DNA of 20,675 nucleotides from Candidatus Hydrothermarchaeota archaeon (GTDB lineage: Archaea > Hydrothermarchaeota > Hydrothermarchaeia > Hydrothermarchaeales > BMS3B), in NCBI GenBank assembly GCA_015521945.1, contig WANG01000159.1, forward strand, positions 1-20,675. Reading direction: 5' to 3'. A model generated the notes under the pieces. That model did not search any database, was not told the DNA's origin, and saw only the letters and a list, made by a program, of their open reading frames with translations. The translations under genes and the position numbers were made by a program. Positions within the stretch are counted from its first letter, which is position 1. Each line of letters begins with the position of its first letter. Shown piece by piece: positions 1-7,287 of the stretch.

Positions 1-123
1 AACCGGCAGCTCAAGCGCCCTCGCTATGGCTGAGATGTGCATATCACCATCGCTCAGCAGCCTGAGAATCCTCCTGCGTGTCTCGTTTCGGAGAGCCACC
101 ACCAGCTTGCTGAGAGCGGGCAT
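1..123 (-). CDS. ArsR-type winged-helix regulator, N-terminal fragment (cut by the window edge)
   Basis: Reading leftward from an ATG at 121-123 gives 41 residues with no stop before the window edge. They include RNETRRRILRLLSDGD followed by HISAIARALELP, which is the usual opening of an ArsR/HTH_20 winged-helix DNA-binding domain: a first helix with R-N-E-T-R-R-I-L, then the helix-turn-helix. The start is supported by a TATA-like box about 25-30 bases upstream (146-154), which would give a nearly leaderless transcript; I see no Shine-Dalgarno. It is divergent from mrp. The ligand and targets are unknown because the effector part lies outside the window. I am fairly sure of the fold and cannot give a specific function. 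Confidence 0.75.
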   Translation of the reverse strand, partial: MPALSKLVVALRNETRRRILRLLSDGDMHISAIARALELPV

Positions 124-145
124 GCAGAAGTATTGGTGGCGAGGG

Positions 146-154
146 AATATAAAA
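146..154. promoter_or_regulatory. TATA-like box in the regulator/mrp divergent region
   Basis: The sequence aatataaaa reads as TTTTATATT on the minus strand, about 25 bases from the ATG of the partial regulator. It also reads as TATAAAA on the plus strand. It fits the regulator best; on the plus strand it would give mrp a leader of roughly 70 bases. Confidence 0.45.
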
Positions 155-199
155 CCTGCACACGGGTTACCCATGAGCCGCACCTCACGCCTATTCCAC

Positions 200-209
200 A
201 AAATTTTTA
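200..209 (+). promoter_or_regulatory. Probable TATA box for mrp
   Basis: An A/T-rich run (aaaatttttaa) sits about 40 bases before the preferred GTG start of mrp in an otherwise GC-rich gap. Transcription would begin near 230, leaving a short leader that contains GGGTGAGG (237-243) as ribosome binding site. Confidence 0.45.
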
Positions 210-246
210 ACTCGGCACGCAGGTGCCCGCTAAGCGGGTGAGGCAA

Positions 247-1101
247 GTGGAGCAGCATGAGGAAGAGCGGTGTGGAGAGAGCTGCGGGAGCTGTCAGGGT
301 GCTGAAGCGGAGGCGGAGGAGCTGAGCTCCGCCGTGAGGGCGAGGATGAAGAACGTTAAGCACAAGATAGCGGTCATGAGCGGCAAGGGGGGTGTGGGCA
401 AAACCACGGTGAGCGTGACCCTTGCACGCTGCCTTGCGGAGCGTGGGTACAGGGTGGGGCTGCTGGATGCGGACGTAACGGCGCCCAACGTGGCGAAGAT
501 GCTGGGGCTTGAGAGCCCCGAGCTATTCGCAACCCCTGCGGGGCTTTTCCCCCCCGAGGTTGACGGGATAAGGGTAATCTCAATGGCGTTTCTTGCGGAC
601 GAGGACAGCGCCATCATCTGGAGGGGTCCCGTGATAATGGGGGTGATTGAGCAGTTCCTGAGCCAGGTGGTGTGGGGGGAGCTTGACTACCTCATAATAG
701 ACCTGCCCCCGGGAACCGGAGATGAGGCGCTGAGCATAATGCAGCTCCTTCCCGACCTCAGCGGTGTGATAACCGTTACCACGCCCCAGGGGGTGGCGCT
801 GCTTGACACCAAGCGCAGCTTGGACATGGCGAGAACCATGAAGGTGCCCGTGCTCGGGCTGGTGGTGAACATGGCGTCCTTCGTGTGCCCGAGGTGCGGG
901 GAGGCTGTGCACATGTTCCCAGGAGGTGACCCCCAGGAGCTCGCAAGGGAGCTCGGGGTGGAGCTGCTTGCCGCCGTGCCCTTTGAGCCAGAGATAGCCA
1001 GAGCAGGGGACGAGGGCAAAGCCGTGAAGCAGGGCAGAGCCTGGGAGGCGCTTGAGAGCGTGGTGAACAGGGTTGAGGCGGCGCTGAGCGGAAAGAAATG
1101 A
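247..1101 (+). CDS. mrp: Mrp/Nbp35-type Fe-S cluster carrier P-loop ATPase
   Basis: This is a cytosolic scaffold and carrier thought to assemble Fe-S clusters and pass them to apoproteins (Mrp/ApbC/Nbp35 family). A deviant Walker A, SGKGGVGKTT, is followed by LLDADVTAPN and by IIDLPPGTGDE, the family's signature switch region. A late CPRCG pair is the CxxC that bridges a cluster between two subunits. The N-terminus has a further CGESCGSC group of the Nbp35 type. I prefer the GTG at 247 (284 residues) because GGTGA ends five bases before it. GTGs at 238 and 223 are in frame; 223 would give 292 residues and has no ribosome site. The ligase gene follows after 9 bases. Several Fe-S enzymes are encoded in the window (Tes-like, e-MtaB), but none is linked in an operon with it. 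Confidence 0.92.
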   Translation: MEQHEEERCGESCGSCQGAEAEAEELSSAVRARMKNVKHKIAVMSGKGGVGKTTVSVTLARCLAERGYRVGLLDADVTAPNVAKMLGLESPELFATPAGLFPPEVDGIRVISMAFLADEDSAIIWRGPVIMGVIEQFLSQVVWGELDYLIIDLPPGTGDEALSIMQLLPDLSGVITVTTPQGVALLDTKRSLDMARTMKVPVLGLVVNMASFVCPRCGEAVHMFPGGDPQELARELGVELLAAVPFEPEIARAGDEGKAVKQGRAWEALESVVNRVEAALSGKK

Positions 1102-1110
1102 GGTGGTAGG

Positions 1111-2184
1111 TTGGAGCTGTGCGAGTACAGGGGCAAGGAGCTCCTCAGGGAGCACGGCATACCCGTGCCTGATGGGAGGGTGGTCGCCTCACCAGAGGAA
1201 GCTCAGGCAGTCGCCGAGGAGCTTGGCGGGGAGGTGGTGCTCAAGGCTCAGGTGCCGGCAGGGGGCAGGGGGAAGGCTGGTGGTGTGAGGTTCGCCAGCT
1301 CTCCAGAGGAGGCGGCTGAAGTTGCGGAGGAGCTTCTGGGGATGAGCCTCAGGGGTTACGAGGTGGAGAGGCTGCTGGTTGAGAGGAAGCTGAGCATAAG
1401 GAGGGAGCTCTACGCCTGCGTAACGGTTGACCGGGAGGCGGGCAAGCCCATAGTGATGCTGAGCGCCGAGGGGGGTGTTGAGGTGGAGGAGGTGCCGGAG
1501 GAGGCGATAGCAAGGCGGCACGTGGAGCCCCTGGAGGGGTTCCAGCCGTACATGGGGAGGGAGCTCGGGGTGGAGGCAGGGCTCAGAGGGAGGGAGCTCA
1601 GAGAGGTCTCAGAGGTTCTCCACAGGATGTACGCCTGCTTCCGTGCCAGGGATGCGGTGCTGGTGGAGGTTAACCCCCTGGCGGTTGCGGAGGAGGGGAT
1701 ATTCGCCGCCGACGCAAAGCTCACCATAGACGACGACGCCTGGTTCAGGCAGGGCATGGAGCGGGATGAGGAGGGGCAGCGCTACGTTGAGCTTGAGGGG
1801 AGCATAGGGTGCATAGTGAATGGTGCGGGGCTTGCGATGGCTACCATGGACACCCTGAAGCGCCTGGGCGGGGAGCCTGCCAACTTCCTGGACATAGGCG
1901 GGGGTGCAGGTGCGGAGGCGATGCGCAGGGCTGTGACTAAGGTGGTGGGCAACCCCAGGGTTAAGGTTCTGCTGGTGAACATCCTGGGGGGAATCACCAG
2001 GTGCGACGAGATAGCCCAGGGCATAGTGGAGGCGGTTGAGGGCGTTGAGGTGCCCGTGGTGGTGCGCCTGATGGGAACCAACGAGGAGGAGGGCAGGCGC
2101 ATCCTGCGCTCGGCTGGGATTGAGGCTGAGAGCCAGATGCTGGCAGCCGCAGAGGCTGCGGTGAGGCTGAGCAAAAGTATATAA
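1111..2184 (+). CDS. sucC: Succinyl-CoA ligase (NDP-forming) beta subunit, without a neighbouring alpha subunit
   Basis: This is the nucleotide-binding subunit of succinyl-CoA synthetase, which interconverts succinyl-CoA, NDP and phosphate with succinate, CoA and NTP. An ATP-grasp domain fills the N-terminal half (KAQVPAGGRGKAGG early, VEVNPLAV near residue 190 for metal binding). A CoA-ligase-type Rossmann domain follows (FLDIGGGA, LLVNILGGITRCDEIA, VVRLMGTNEEEG). All family landmarks are present, and 357 residues is slightly short for the family (about 370-390). It starts at TTG, placed by GAGGTGGT at 1100-1107. The alpha subunit SucD, which carries the phosphorylated histidine and normally follows sucC, is absent here; pgk follows instead. 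It may pair with a distant SucD or serve another acyl-CoA ligase. The family is certain, the exact substrate less so. Confidence 0.88.
   Translation: MELCEYRGKELLREHGIPVPDGRVVASPEEAQAVAEELGGEVVLKAQVPAGGRGKAGGVRFASSPEEAAEVAEELLGMSLRGYEVERLLVERKLSIRRELYACVTVDREAGKPIVMLSAEGGVEVEEVPEEAIARRHVEPLEGFQPYMGRELGVEAGLRGRELREVSEVLHRMYACFRARDAVLVEVNPLAVAEEGIFAADAKLTIDDDAWFRQGMERDEEGQRYVELEGSIGCIVNGAGLAMATMDTLKRLGGEPANFLDIGGGAGAEAMRRAVTKVVGNPRVKVLLVNILGGITRCDEIAQGIVEAVEGVEVPVVVRLMGTNEEEGRRILRSAGIEAESQMLAAAEAAVRLSKSI
2175..2184 (+). promoter_or_regulatory. TATA box for pgk inside the end of sucC
   Basis: The run agtatataag ends in the stop codon of sucC, and the TATA core lies about 40 bases before the pgk start. 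A second weaker A/T run (ctttaaat) lies at 2193-2200. This suggests that pgk-minD can be transcribed independently of mrp-sucC. Confidence 0.6.
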
Positions 2185-2218
2185 GAAGCGGACTTTAAAT
2201 CCTGAATGGTGGTAGCTG

Positions 2219-3436
2219 GTGGAGCTTCCCACGCTCAGAGATGCCGAGCTTGATGGAAAGCGGGTGCTCATGCGGATTGACATTAACTCGCCCATAGAGC
2301 CAGAGACGGGGGAGATACTTGACGACACCAGGATAAGGAGCCACCTGCCCACGATTGAAGCCCTGGACTCCGCAAGGCTCGTGCTGCTGGCGCACCAGAG
2401 CAGACCGGGGCTTGAGGACTTCACGACCCTGGAGGAGCACTCCCGCAGGTTCGGGGAGCTGATTGACAGGGAGGTTTACTACGTTGACGATGTCTTCGGG
2501 AGGGCGGCGAGGGAGGAGATAAGGAGGCTGAGGAGGGGTGAGGTGCTGCTGCTGGAGAACGTGCGCTTCTGCAGCGAGGAGGTGGTGGAGGAGGTGAAGC
2601 GCAAGCCCCCGAGGCTGCAGGCGAAGACCAACTTGGTGAGGAAGCTCTCATCCTACGTTGATGCCTTCGTGAATGACGCCTTCGCGGTGGCGCACAGAGC
2701 CCAGCCGAGCGTTGTGGCTTTCCCGGAGGTGCTTCCGAGCTACGCGGGCAAGCTCATGGAGAGGGAGGTGGAGAACCTCAGCAGGGTGATAAAGAGCGAT
2801 GCCAGGCCGAAGGTGTTCTGCTTCGGAGGGGCAAAGGTGAAGGACTCCCTGAGGGTGATGGAGAAGCTGCTCAGCAGGAACATCGCCGACCACGTGCTGA
2901 CCAGCGGGATGGTGGGAAACCTGCTCCTCCTCGCCAGCGGGGTGGAGATAGGCGAGGTGAACCGGAGGGCGCTGGAGGAGAAGGGCTTCCTGGGGCTGGT
3001 GGAGGACGCAAGGAGGCTCCTTGAGAAGTACGGGGAGAGGATGCACCTGCCCAAAGATGTGGCGTTCAGCAGGGACGGAGCGAGGGCGGAGGCGGGGGTT
3101 GAGAGGATACCCAACCTGCGCATAATGGACATAGGCATAGAGACCATAGCCGAGTACTCGGGCATAATAAGGGAGGCTGCCGTGGTGGCGGCAAACGGAC
3201 CTGCGGGCATGTTTGAGCTTCAGGAGTTTGCCCTGGGCAGCGAGGAGCTGCTGAAAGCCATGAGCTCCTGCAGGGGGTTCACGGTTATCGGCGGCGGGCA
3301 TCTGGCATCTATTGCGGCGAGGCTGAACCTGAAGGACAGGATATCCTTCATAAGCACGGGCGGCAAGGCGATGCTGCTCTTCCTCGCCTGCGAGAAGCTT
3401 CCCGGAATTGAGGCGCTGAGAAGGGTGGGAGGATGA
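2219..3436 (+). CDS. pgk: Phosphoglycerate kinase
   Basis: This enzyme transfers phosphate between 1,3-bisphosphoglycerate and ADP in glycolysis, or runs in reverse in gluconeogenesis. The N-terminal substrate domain shows VLMRIDINSPI, LLAHQSRPG and LLLENVRFC. VNDAFAVAHRAQPS follows, and the nucleotide domain shows FGGAKVKDS, the GPAGMFE region and a C-terminal GGGHL...STGGKA glycine loop. At 405 residues it is of normal archaeal length. The archaeal form has DINSPI where bacteria have DFNVP. It starts at GTG, preceded by GGTGGTAG (2209-2216), with its own TATA box upstream. The TGA stop overlaps the ATG of the following minD (ATGA), so the two are probably translationally coupled. No other glycolytic gene is nearby. 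Confidence 0.95.
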   Translation: MELPTLRDAELDGKRVLMRIDINSPIEPETGEILDDTRIRSHLPTIEALDSARLVLLAHQSRPGLEDFTTLEEHSRRFGELIDREVYYVDDVFGRAAREEIRRLRRGEVLLLENVRFCSEEVVEEVKRKPPRLQAKTNLVRKLSSYVDAFVNDAFAVAHRAQPSVVAFPEVLPSYAGKLMEREVENLSRVIKSDARPKVFCFGGAKVKDSLRVMEKLLSRNIADHVLTSGMVGNLLLLASGVEIGEVNRRALEEKGFLGLVEDARRLLEKYGERMHLPKDVAFSRDGARAEAGVERIPNLRIMDIGIETIAEYSGIIREAAVVAANGPAGMFELQEFALGSEELLKAMSSCRGFTVIGGGHLASIAARLNLKDRISFISTGGKAMLLFLACEKLPGIEALRRVGG

Positions 3437-4194
3437 CCCGGGTAATCGTGGTTGCCTCCGGCAAGGGCGGTGTGGGGAAGACCACAATAGCCGCCAACCT
3501 GGCGGTTTCCTTTGCGTGGTACGGCAAGAGCACGGCGGTGCTGGACGCTGATGTGGTGATGGCAAACCTGGAGATAATCCTCGGGCTGAAGAACCCGCCC
3601 GTGGCGCTCATAGATGTGCTCAGGGGGAGGCTGGAGCTGAGGGACGTGATGTACGAGGGTCCCGAGGGCGTGAAGATTATCCCGGCTGGCATAACCCTTG
3701 ACGGGTTCAACGAGGAGAACATGGAGATGCTCAAAGCCTCCCTGCGGGAGATTCCCAAGGAGATTGAGCTCCTCGTGATAGACGCACCCGCCGGCAGGGA
3801 CGCGGCGATGGTAATGGATGAGGGGCAGGAGGTGCTCATAGTAACCACGCCCCAGGTCTCAAGCGTCTCCGACGCCCTGAAGATGAAGCTCCTGGCAGAG
3901 CGCATGGGTGCCAAGCCCATAGGGGCGGTGATGAACATGGTGGAGGGGAAGAAGAGGGAGCTCAGCGTCCACGAGGTGGAGAACACCCTTGACTTGGACG
4001 TGGTGGCGATGCTGAGGGAGGATGACGCGGTGAAGGAGGCGCTCGCCCACGAGGAGCCCTTCGTGCTCAGGTACCCCCACTCCCAGCCCTCCAAGGAGCT
4101 CATGAGGCTTGCCGCCGAGCTCATAGGCAGGCGCTACCGCCCGCCTCCGGAGTCCCTGATGGAGAAGGTGCTGAGGTTTATCAGGAGGGGTTAG
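3433..4194 (+). CDS. minD: MinD-like membrane-associated P-loop ATPase (copy 1)
   Basis: This belongs to the MinD/ParA family of ATP-switched dimers. The deviant Walker A SGKGGVGKTT has its signature lysine at residue 11 and is followed by VLDADVVMANLE and LLVIDAPAG; TTPQVSSVSDALK is typical of MinD. The last 17 residues, after PPPES, form a basic amphipathic stretch (LMEKVLRFIRRG) resembling the membrane-targeting helix of MinD. It is 253 residues long. Archaeal MinD homologues do not generally set the division site; some position chemotaxis or archaellum machinery, so the cargo here is unknown. It overlaps pgk by four bases (ATGA). Its stop shares four bases with the stop of the convergent coiled-coil gene. 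A second MinD lies just beyond. Confidence 0.88.
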   Translation: MTRVIVVASGKGGVGKTTIAANLAVSFAWYGKSTAVLDADVVMANLEIILGLKNPPVALIDVLRGRLELRDVMYEGPEGVKIIPAGITLDGFNEENMEMLKASLREIPKEIELLVIDAPAGRDAAMVMDEGQEVLIVTTPQVSSVSDALKMKLLAERMGAKPIGAVMNMVEGKKRELSVHEVENTLDLDVVAMLREDDAVKEALAHEEPFVLRYPHSQPSKELMRLAAELIGRRYRPPPESLMEKVLRFIRRG

Positions 4195-4379
4195 TAGCCG
4201 CTCATCTCCTCCTTTATGCGCATTAGCCTGCTCTTGAGCTGCTCAAGCTCCTCCTGGGAGAGCTCCACGCTTCTGCGAATCTCAAGTATGTCGTCCCTGA
4301 GGTACTTTATCCTGAAGAGCAGCAGCACGTTGAAGAGCACGCTGAGGAACAGCAGGATGTACAGGATTATGATTACCAA
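4191..4379 (-). CDS. Small membrane-anchored coiled-coil protein downstream of minD
   Basis: This 62-residue protein is of unrecognised family. Residues 2-22 form one hydrophobic membrane helix (VIIILYILLFLSVLFNVLLL). Residues 28-60 are highly charged with hydrophobic residues at heptad spacing and predict a cytosolic coiled coil. It starts at TTG, directly abutting and in frame with the TGA stop of the second minD; GGAGG at 4387-4391, seven bases upstream, supports independent initiation. The tight coupling suggests it works with that MinD, for example as a membrane partner that recruits or stimulates the ATPase; this is inference from position. The terminal codons overlap the convergent first minD by four bases. 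Its small size lowers certainty, but the ribosome site, membrane helix and coil together argue for a real gene. Confidence 0.7.
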   Translation of the reverse strand: MVIIILYILLFLSVLFNVLLLFRIKYLRDDILEIRRSVELSQEELEQLKSRLMRIKEEMSGY

Positions 4380-5159
4380 TCATACCCCTCCGAAGAGCCC
4401 CCGTATGAGACGCCGCATGAAGCTGCCCTTCTTGGGCGCGGGCGGGACGTACTCCTCACCTATGAGGTCTGCGGCGAGCTTCTTTATGGCAACCGCCGCG
4501 GGGGAGTCGGGCTTCCAGAGCACCACCGGCACGCCGTAGGCGGTGCTGCGCCTCACCTCGGGGTCTTCGGGTATGGTGGCTAAAACCTTGGCTTCAAGTA
4601 TGACCTCAACCTCGTGCACCGTGAGGTCGCTCCTGTCAAAGCCCACGCGGTTGAGCACAACCCCGAGGACGTTGCACCCCAGCTTCTTCGCCACCATCTC
4701 CGTCTTCAGGGCGTCGCTCATTGAGGATATCTCGGGGTTTGCCACCAGCATGAGCTGCTCCCCTGCAGCGAGCGCCGCCACAACGGACCTCCCAAGCCCT
4801 GCGGGCGCGTCTATGAGCAGGATTTCGGTGTCTCCCAGGAGCTTGGTGAGCACGGCTTCAAGCTTCTCGGGGTCCGCCTTCCTGAGACCGTCAAGGCTTA
4901 TCCCGGCGGGCACCACCTTGACACCCTCGGGACCCTCGTACACCGCCTCGGAGATGTCCCTCTCCCCCGAGAGGACGTCGTGAAGGGTTACGTTCATCCC
5001 CTCCATGCCGAGGTGAAGCTCAAGGTTCGCCATCTCAATATCTGCATCAAGTATCGTCACATCTCTGCCAAACTGCGCAAGAGCTATCCCCACGTTGCTG
5101 GTGAGCATCGTCTTGCCAACACCGCCTTTACCGGACGCAATGGTTATGGAAACTCCCAT
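4380..5159 (-). CDS. minD: MinD-like membrane-associated P-loop ATPase (copy 2)
   Basis: This second MinD-family ATPase (259 residues) is clearly related to the one at 3433-4194. It shares the deviant Walker A SGKGGVGKTM with lysine 11, ILDADIEMANLE, LLIDAPAGLG, EISSMSDALK and the VHEVE segment. The C-terminus again ends in a proline-rich linker and a basic amphipathic tail (FMRRLIRGLFGGV), expected to bind the membrane when ATP-dimerised. A TATA box lies about 40 bases before the ATG. It heads a two-gene unit with the membrane coiled-coil protein. The two MinD genes face each other and are diverged, so this looks like an inverted old duplication or two paralogues brought together. The cargo is not evident. 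Confidence 0.88.
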   Translation of the reverse strand: MGVSITIASGKGGVGKTMLTSNVGIALAQFGRDVTILDADIEMANLELHLGMEGMNVTLHDVLSGERDISEAVYEGPEGVKVVPAGISLDGLRKADPEKLEAVLTKLLGDTEILLIDAPAGLGRSVVAALAAGEQLMLVANPEISSMSDALKTEMVAKKLGCNVLGVVLNRVGFDRSDLTVHEVEVILEAKVLATIPEDPEVRRSTAYGVPVVLWKPDSPAAVAIKKLAADLIGEEYVPPAPKKGSFMRRLIRGLFGGV

Positions 5160-5197
5160 GCGCGCTCAGCCTCTTTCTGTCTTTTATCTGATGGGAA

Positions 5198-5207
5198 GTA
5201 TATAAAT
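5198..5207 (-). promoter_or_regulatory. TATA box for the second minD unit
   Basis: On the minus strand the sequence reads GATTTATATACT, a near-consensus archaeal TATA box. It lies about 40 bases from the minD ATG and predicts a start near 5176 and a leader under 20 bases. No clear purine-rich Shine-Dalgarno lies in that leader. Confidence 0.6.
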
Positions 5208-5296
5208 CTTCTCCTGCTGATGCGGGTGCAGGCTTCCCAGGAGCAGCGGGACCGGCTCAGGCGGTGCGTGCTGGCTTAATGGTGGGCAAAAGGCTC

Positions 5297-5785
5297 CTAA
5301 ACCCTCAGGAGCTCAACCCTCACGGAGTCCCCGAAATCCGCTATAGCAACGCTTGGATACCCTCCCCTGGGGTTGGTCGGGCTTCCCGGGTTGATTATCC
5401 TCACCCCTCCCATCTCCACCAGTGCCGCCCTGTGGGTGTGCCCCGTAACCACCACCCCGCATCCGTGCTCCTTCGCAAGGTATGCGAGCTTCTCGGGGTT
5501 GCCACGTGGGTATATGCCGCTCCCGTGGAACAGGAGCACCCTGTGCCTGCCCAGGGTGAGCACCTCCCTGAGGGGCAGGGAGGTGCCGTAGTAGGCGTCC
5601 ATGTTCCCCTGCACCGCCACCACCTCCGCAACCTCCCGCAGCTCCTCAATCACGTCCGTGGAGGTGAGGTCTCCAGCATGCAGGATGAGCTCAACCCCGT
5701 GCCTCCTGAAAGCCTCCAGCACCTCGCTGCCGAGCTCCTCGGCTCTGTCGTAAACGTGGGTGTCGCTCACAATTCCCACACGCAT
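5297..5785 (-). CDS. YfcE/MJ0936-type metallophosphoesterase
   Basis: This small cytosolic phosphatase or phosphodiesterase has the two-metal calcineurin-like fold. The metal ligands are visible in order: SDTH (D8, H10), HAGD (D39), GNMD (N61), FHG (H87) and VTGHTH (H116, H118), then NPGS. At 162 residues it has the family's minimal length. I chose the ATG at 5783-5785 because the catalytic strand begins right after it; an upstream in-frame ATG at 5923 would place 46 unrelated residues before the fold and overlap the radical SAM gene. It follows that gene by 29 bases on the same strand, so it is probably the last gene of the inositol/Tes-like operon. MJ0936-type enzymes hydrolyse phosphodiesters in vitro. 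The natural substrate is unknown; a phosphorylated inositol intermediate is a reasonable guess from context. Confidence 0.88.
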   Translation of the reverse strand: MRVGIVSDTHVYDRAEELGSEVLEAFRRHGVELILHAGDLTSTDVIEELREVAEVVAVQGNMDAYYGTSLPLREVLTLGRHRVLLFHGSGIYPRGNPEKLAYLAKEHGCGVVVTGHTHRAALVEMGGVRIINPGSPTNPRGGYPSVAIADFGDSVRVELLRV

Positions 5786-5814
5786 AGCCCCTGCACCGAG
5801 GTTGACGACGGAAA

Positions 5815-7287
5815 TCACCCGGAGTAGCTCCTCTGCATCGCCTCCCTGTAGTGCTCCGGCAGCACGTTGAAGGCGCAGAAGGGCACCGCACGCAGGTCGG
5901 GGGTAACGTAGTGGATGGCGCACCTCTTGACCCTCTCAACATCGTAGTTGTACAGGTCCATGAAGTGCATCATCCCTATGAACAGGCTGGAGTGGTGGAA
6001 CTTCGCCAGCGCCCTGTAGTTGTGCCTCACAAGGGCGTTGAAGAGCAGGGCGTGCACCTTCAGCCCCTTCGGCGCCGCCTTGGAATCCACGAACTTCCTC
6101 ACCCCTGCAAGCACCCTGAGCCTCTCAACCACGCTCGCACCTTCAAGCCTCACCGAGCTCTCATTCAGGTACTCCAGCAGCCCCTCAATGTCTATGAACC
6201 TGGTTATGGGCACCAGGCGCTCTCCGTCCCTGAACACGTACGTTGCCATGCCGCAGGCGAAGTGGGTGCTGAGCTCGTACTGGGGTCTGCCGGTGAGCGC
6301 CTCAACCACGTGGGTGACCGCGGTTATGCTCGGCACGGGGTAGAAGTCGTACCTTGATATCTCCCCGGAGGTCTGCTCCTCTAAGGCGAGAATCACGTCC
6401 GGGATGGTAACCCTGTGCCTGAGCCTCTCCTCCCGGGGCATCCTGCCCACGAGGGAGACCGGCTGGAAGTTCACACCCCGCACCACGTCTATGTTCCTGG
6501 AGGCAAACTCAACAATCTCACCCAGCTCGTGCATGTTGCTGCTCCTTATCACCGTGGGCACCAGCACCAGCTGCATGCCCGCGTACCTGGCGTTCTCCAG
6601 TATCCCCGGCACGTACCTGTGGTTCTTCCGGTTGGTCTCGGGGGTCACGCCGTCAAAGCTCATGTAAACCGTTCCAGCACCAGCCTCGGCGATTCTCTTG
6701 GCGAGCTCCCTGTCCTCAGCCAGCCGGATGCCGTTGGTGTTGAGCTGCACATGCCCGAAGCCTAAGCGCTTGGCAATCCTCACTATCTCAACTATATCCC
6801 TCCTCAGGGTGGGCTCACCCCCAGTGAGCTGCAGGGCATTGCAGGGCACTGGCCTCTGGGAGCGCAGGTAGCGCAGCATCCTCTCAATGTCCTCCAGGGA
6901 CGGCTCGTAAACGTACCCCACCCTGTCGGAGTAGTAGAAGCAGTACCAGCAGCTCAGGTTGCACCGGTTGGTGACCACAAGGTTGGCAAGAGCGGTGTGA
7001 GACAGATGAGCCTCACAGGGACCGCAGGAGAAGGGGCACCTCTCAAGCTTCGTCCTGGGGTTCTCAAACCTCTTCCCGTCGTGGGCGTAGCGCTTCGCCC
7101 TCTCGTAGAGCTCGTAGCTGCCCCAGTACACGTCCTCAAAGGTGCCGTGCTCCGGGCAGCTCTTGCGAATGTACACCTTCCCTCCCCTCTCAAAAACCTC
7201 TGCCCCTACCAGCCTGAGGCACTCGGGGCAGAGGGACGCCGTGCTCTCAAGCACCCTCTCCCTTACCTTCAGCCTCACCTCCTTCAC
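5815..7287 (-). CDS. Tes-like radical SAM enzyme (tetraether lipid synthase family)
   Basis: This 490-residue protein resembles the COG1964/MJ0619 family, which includes Tes, the enzyme that couples archaeal lipid tails end to end into tetraethers. In order it has a rubredoxin-like N-terminal site (CPEC at 20-23, CPEHG from 44), an auxiliary CPFSCGPC (84-91), the radical SAM motif CNLSCWYC (C109, C113, C116) and TGGEPTLR. A C-terminal cysteine region follows (FACGM; RCAIHYVTPD...PFCAFN). I prefer the GTG at 7285-7287, eight bases after GGAGG; the GTG at 7296 abuts that site. It overlaps the IPCT/DIPPS end by 41 bases and lies in the same operon. Not every family member is Tes: a paralogue making cross-linked (H-shaped) lipids or another radical SAM reaction is possible. 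The family call is strong, the reaction inferred. Confidence 0.78.
   Translation of the reverse strand: MKEVRLKVRERVLESTASLCPECLRLVGAEVFERGGKVYIRKSCPEHGTFEDVYWGSYELYERAKRYAHDGKRFENPRTKLERCPFSCGPCEAHLSHTALANLVVTNRCNLSCWYCFYYSDRVGYVYEPSLEDIERMLRYLRSQRPVPCNALQLTGGEPTLRRDIVEIVRIAKRLGFGHVQLNTNGIRLAEDRELAKRIAEAGAGTVYMSFDGVTPETNRKNHRYVPGILENARYAGMQLVLVPTVIRSSNMHELGEIVEFASRNIDVVRGVNFQPVSLVGRMPREERLRHRVTIPDVILALEEQTSGEISRYDFYPVPSITAVTHVVEALTGRPQYELSTHFACGMATYVFRDGERLVPITRFIDIEGLLEYLNESSVRLEGASVVERLRVLAGVRKFVDSKAAPKGLKVHALLFNALVRHNYRALAKFHHSSLFIGMMHFMDLYNYDVERVKRCAIHYVTPDLRAVPFCAFNVLPEHYREAMQRSYSG

Noticed and set aside
26..241. Plus-strand frame of 71 codons before mrp
   Set aside because: It lies opposite the partial ArsR-type regulator and runs through two promoter-like A/T blocks. 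It has no ribosome site and no recognisable pattern.
4380..4382. TGA read as selenocysteine between minD and the membrane/coil gene
   Set aside because: No selenoprotein homology is apparent and a well-placed GGAGG supports a new start after the stop. I kept the junction only as a read-through or fusion question.
5220..5279. 19-codon plus-strand frame and a weak GAGC/GCTC hairpin in the gap before the second minD
   Set aside because: The frame sits only about 15 bases after the nearest A/T box, too close for a leader, and has no ribosome site. The four-base stem is within chance in GC-rich DNA. The 137-base gap otherwise shows only the minD promoter, and no tRNA or small RNA fold that I can support.
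5297..5923. Longer metallophosphoesterase starting at 5923
   Set aside because: The additional 46 residues overlap the end of the Tes-like gene and do not resemble the family. The catalytic fold begins at the ATG at 5785.
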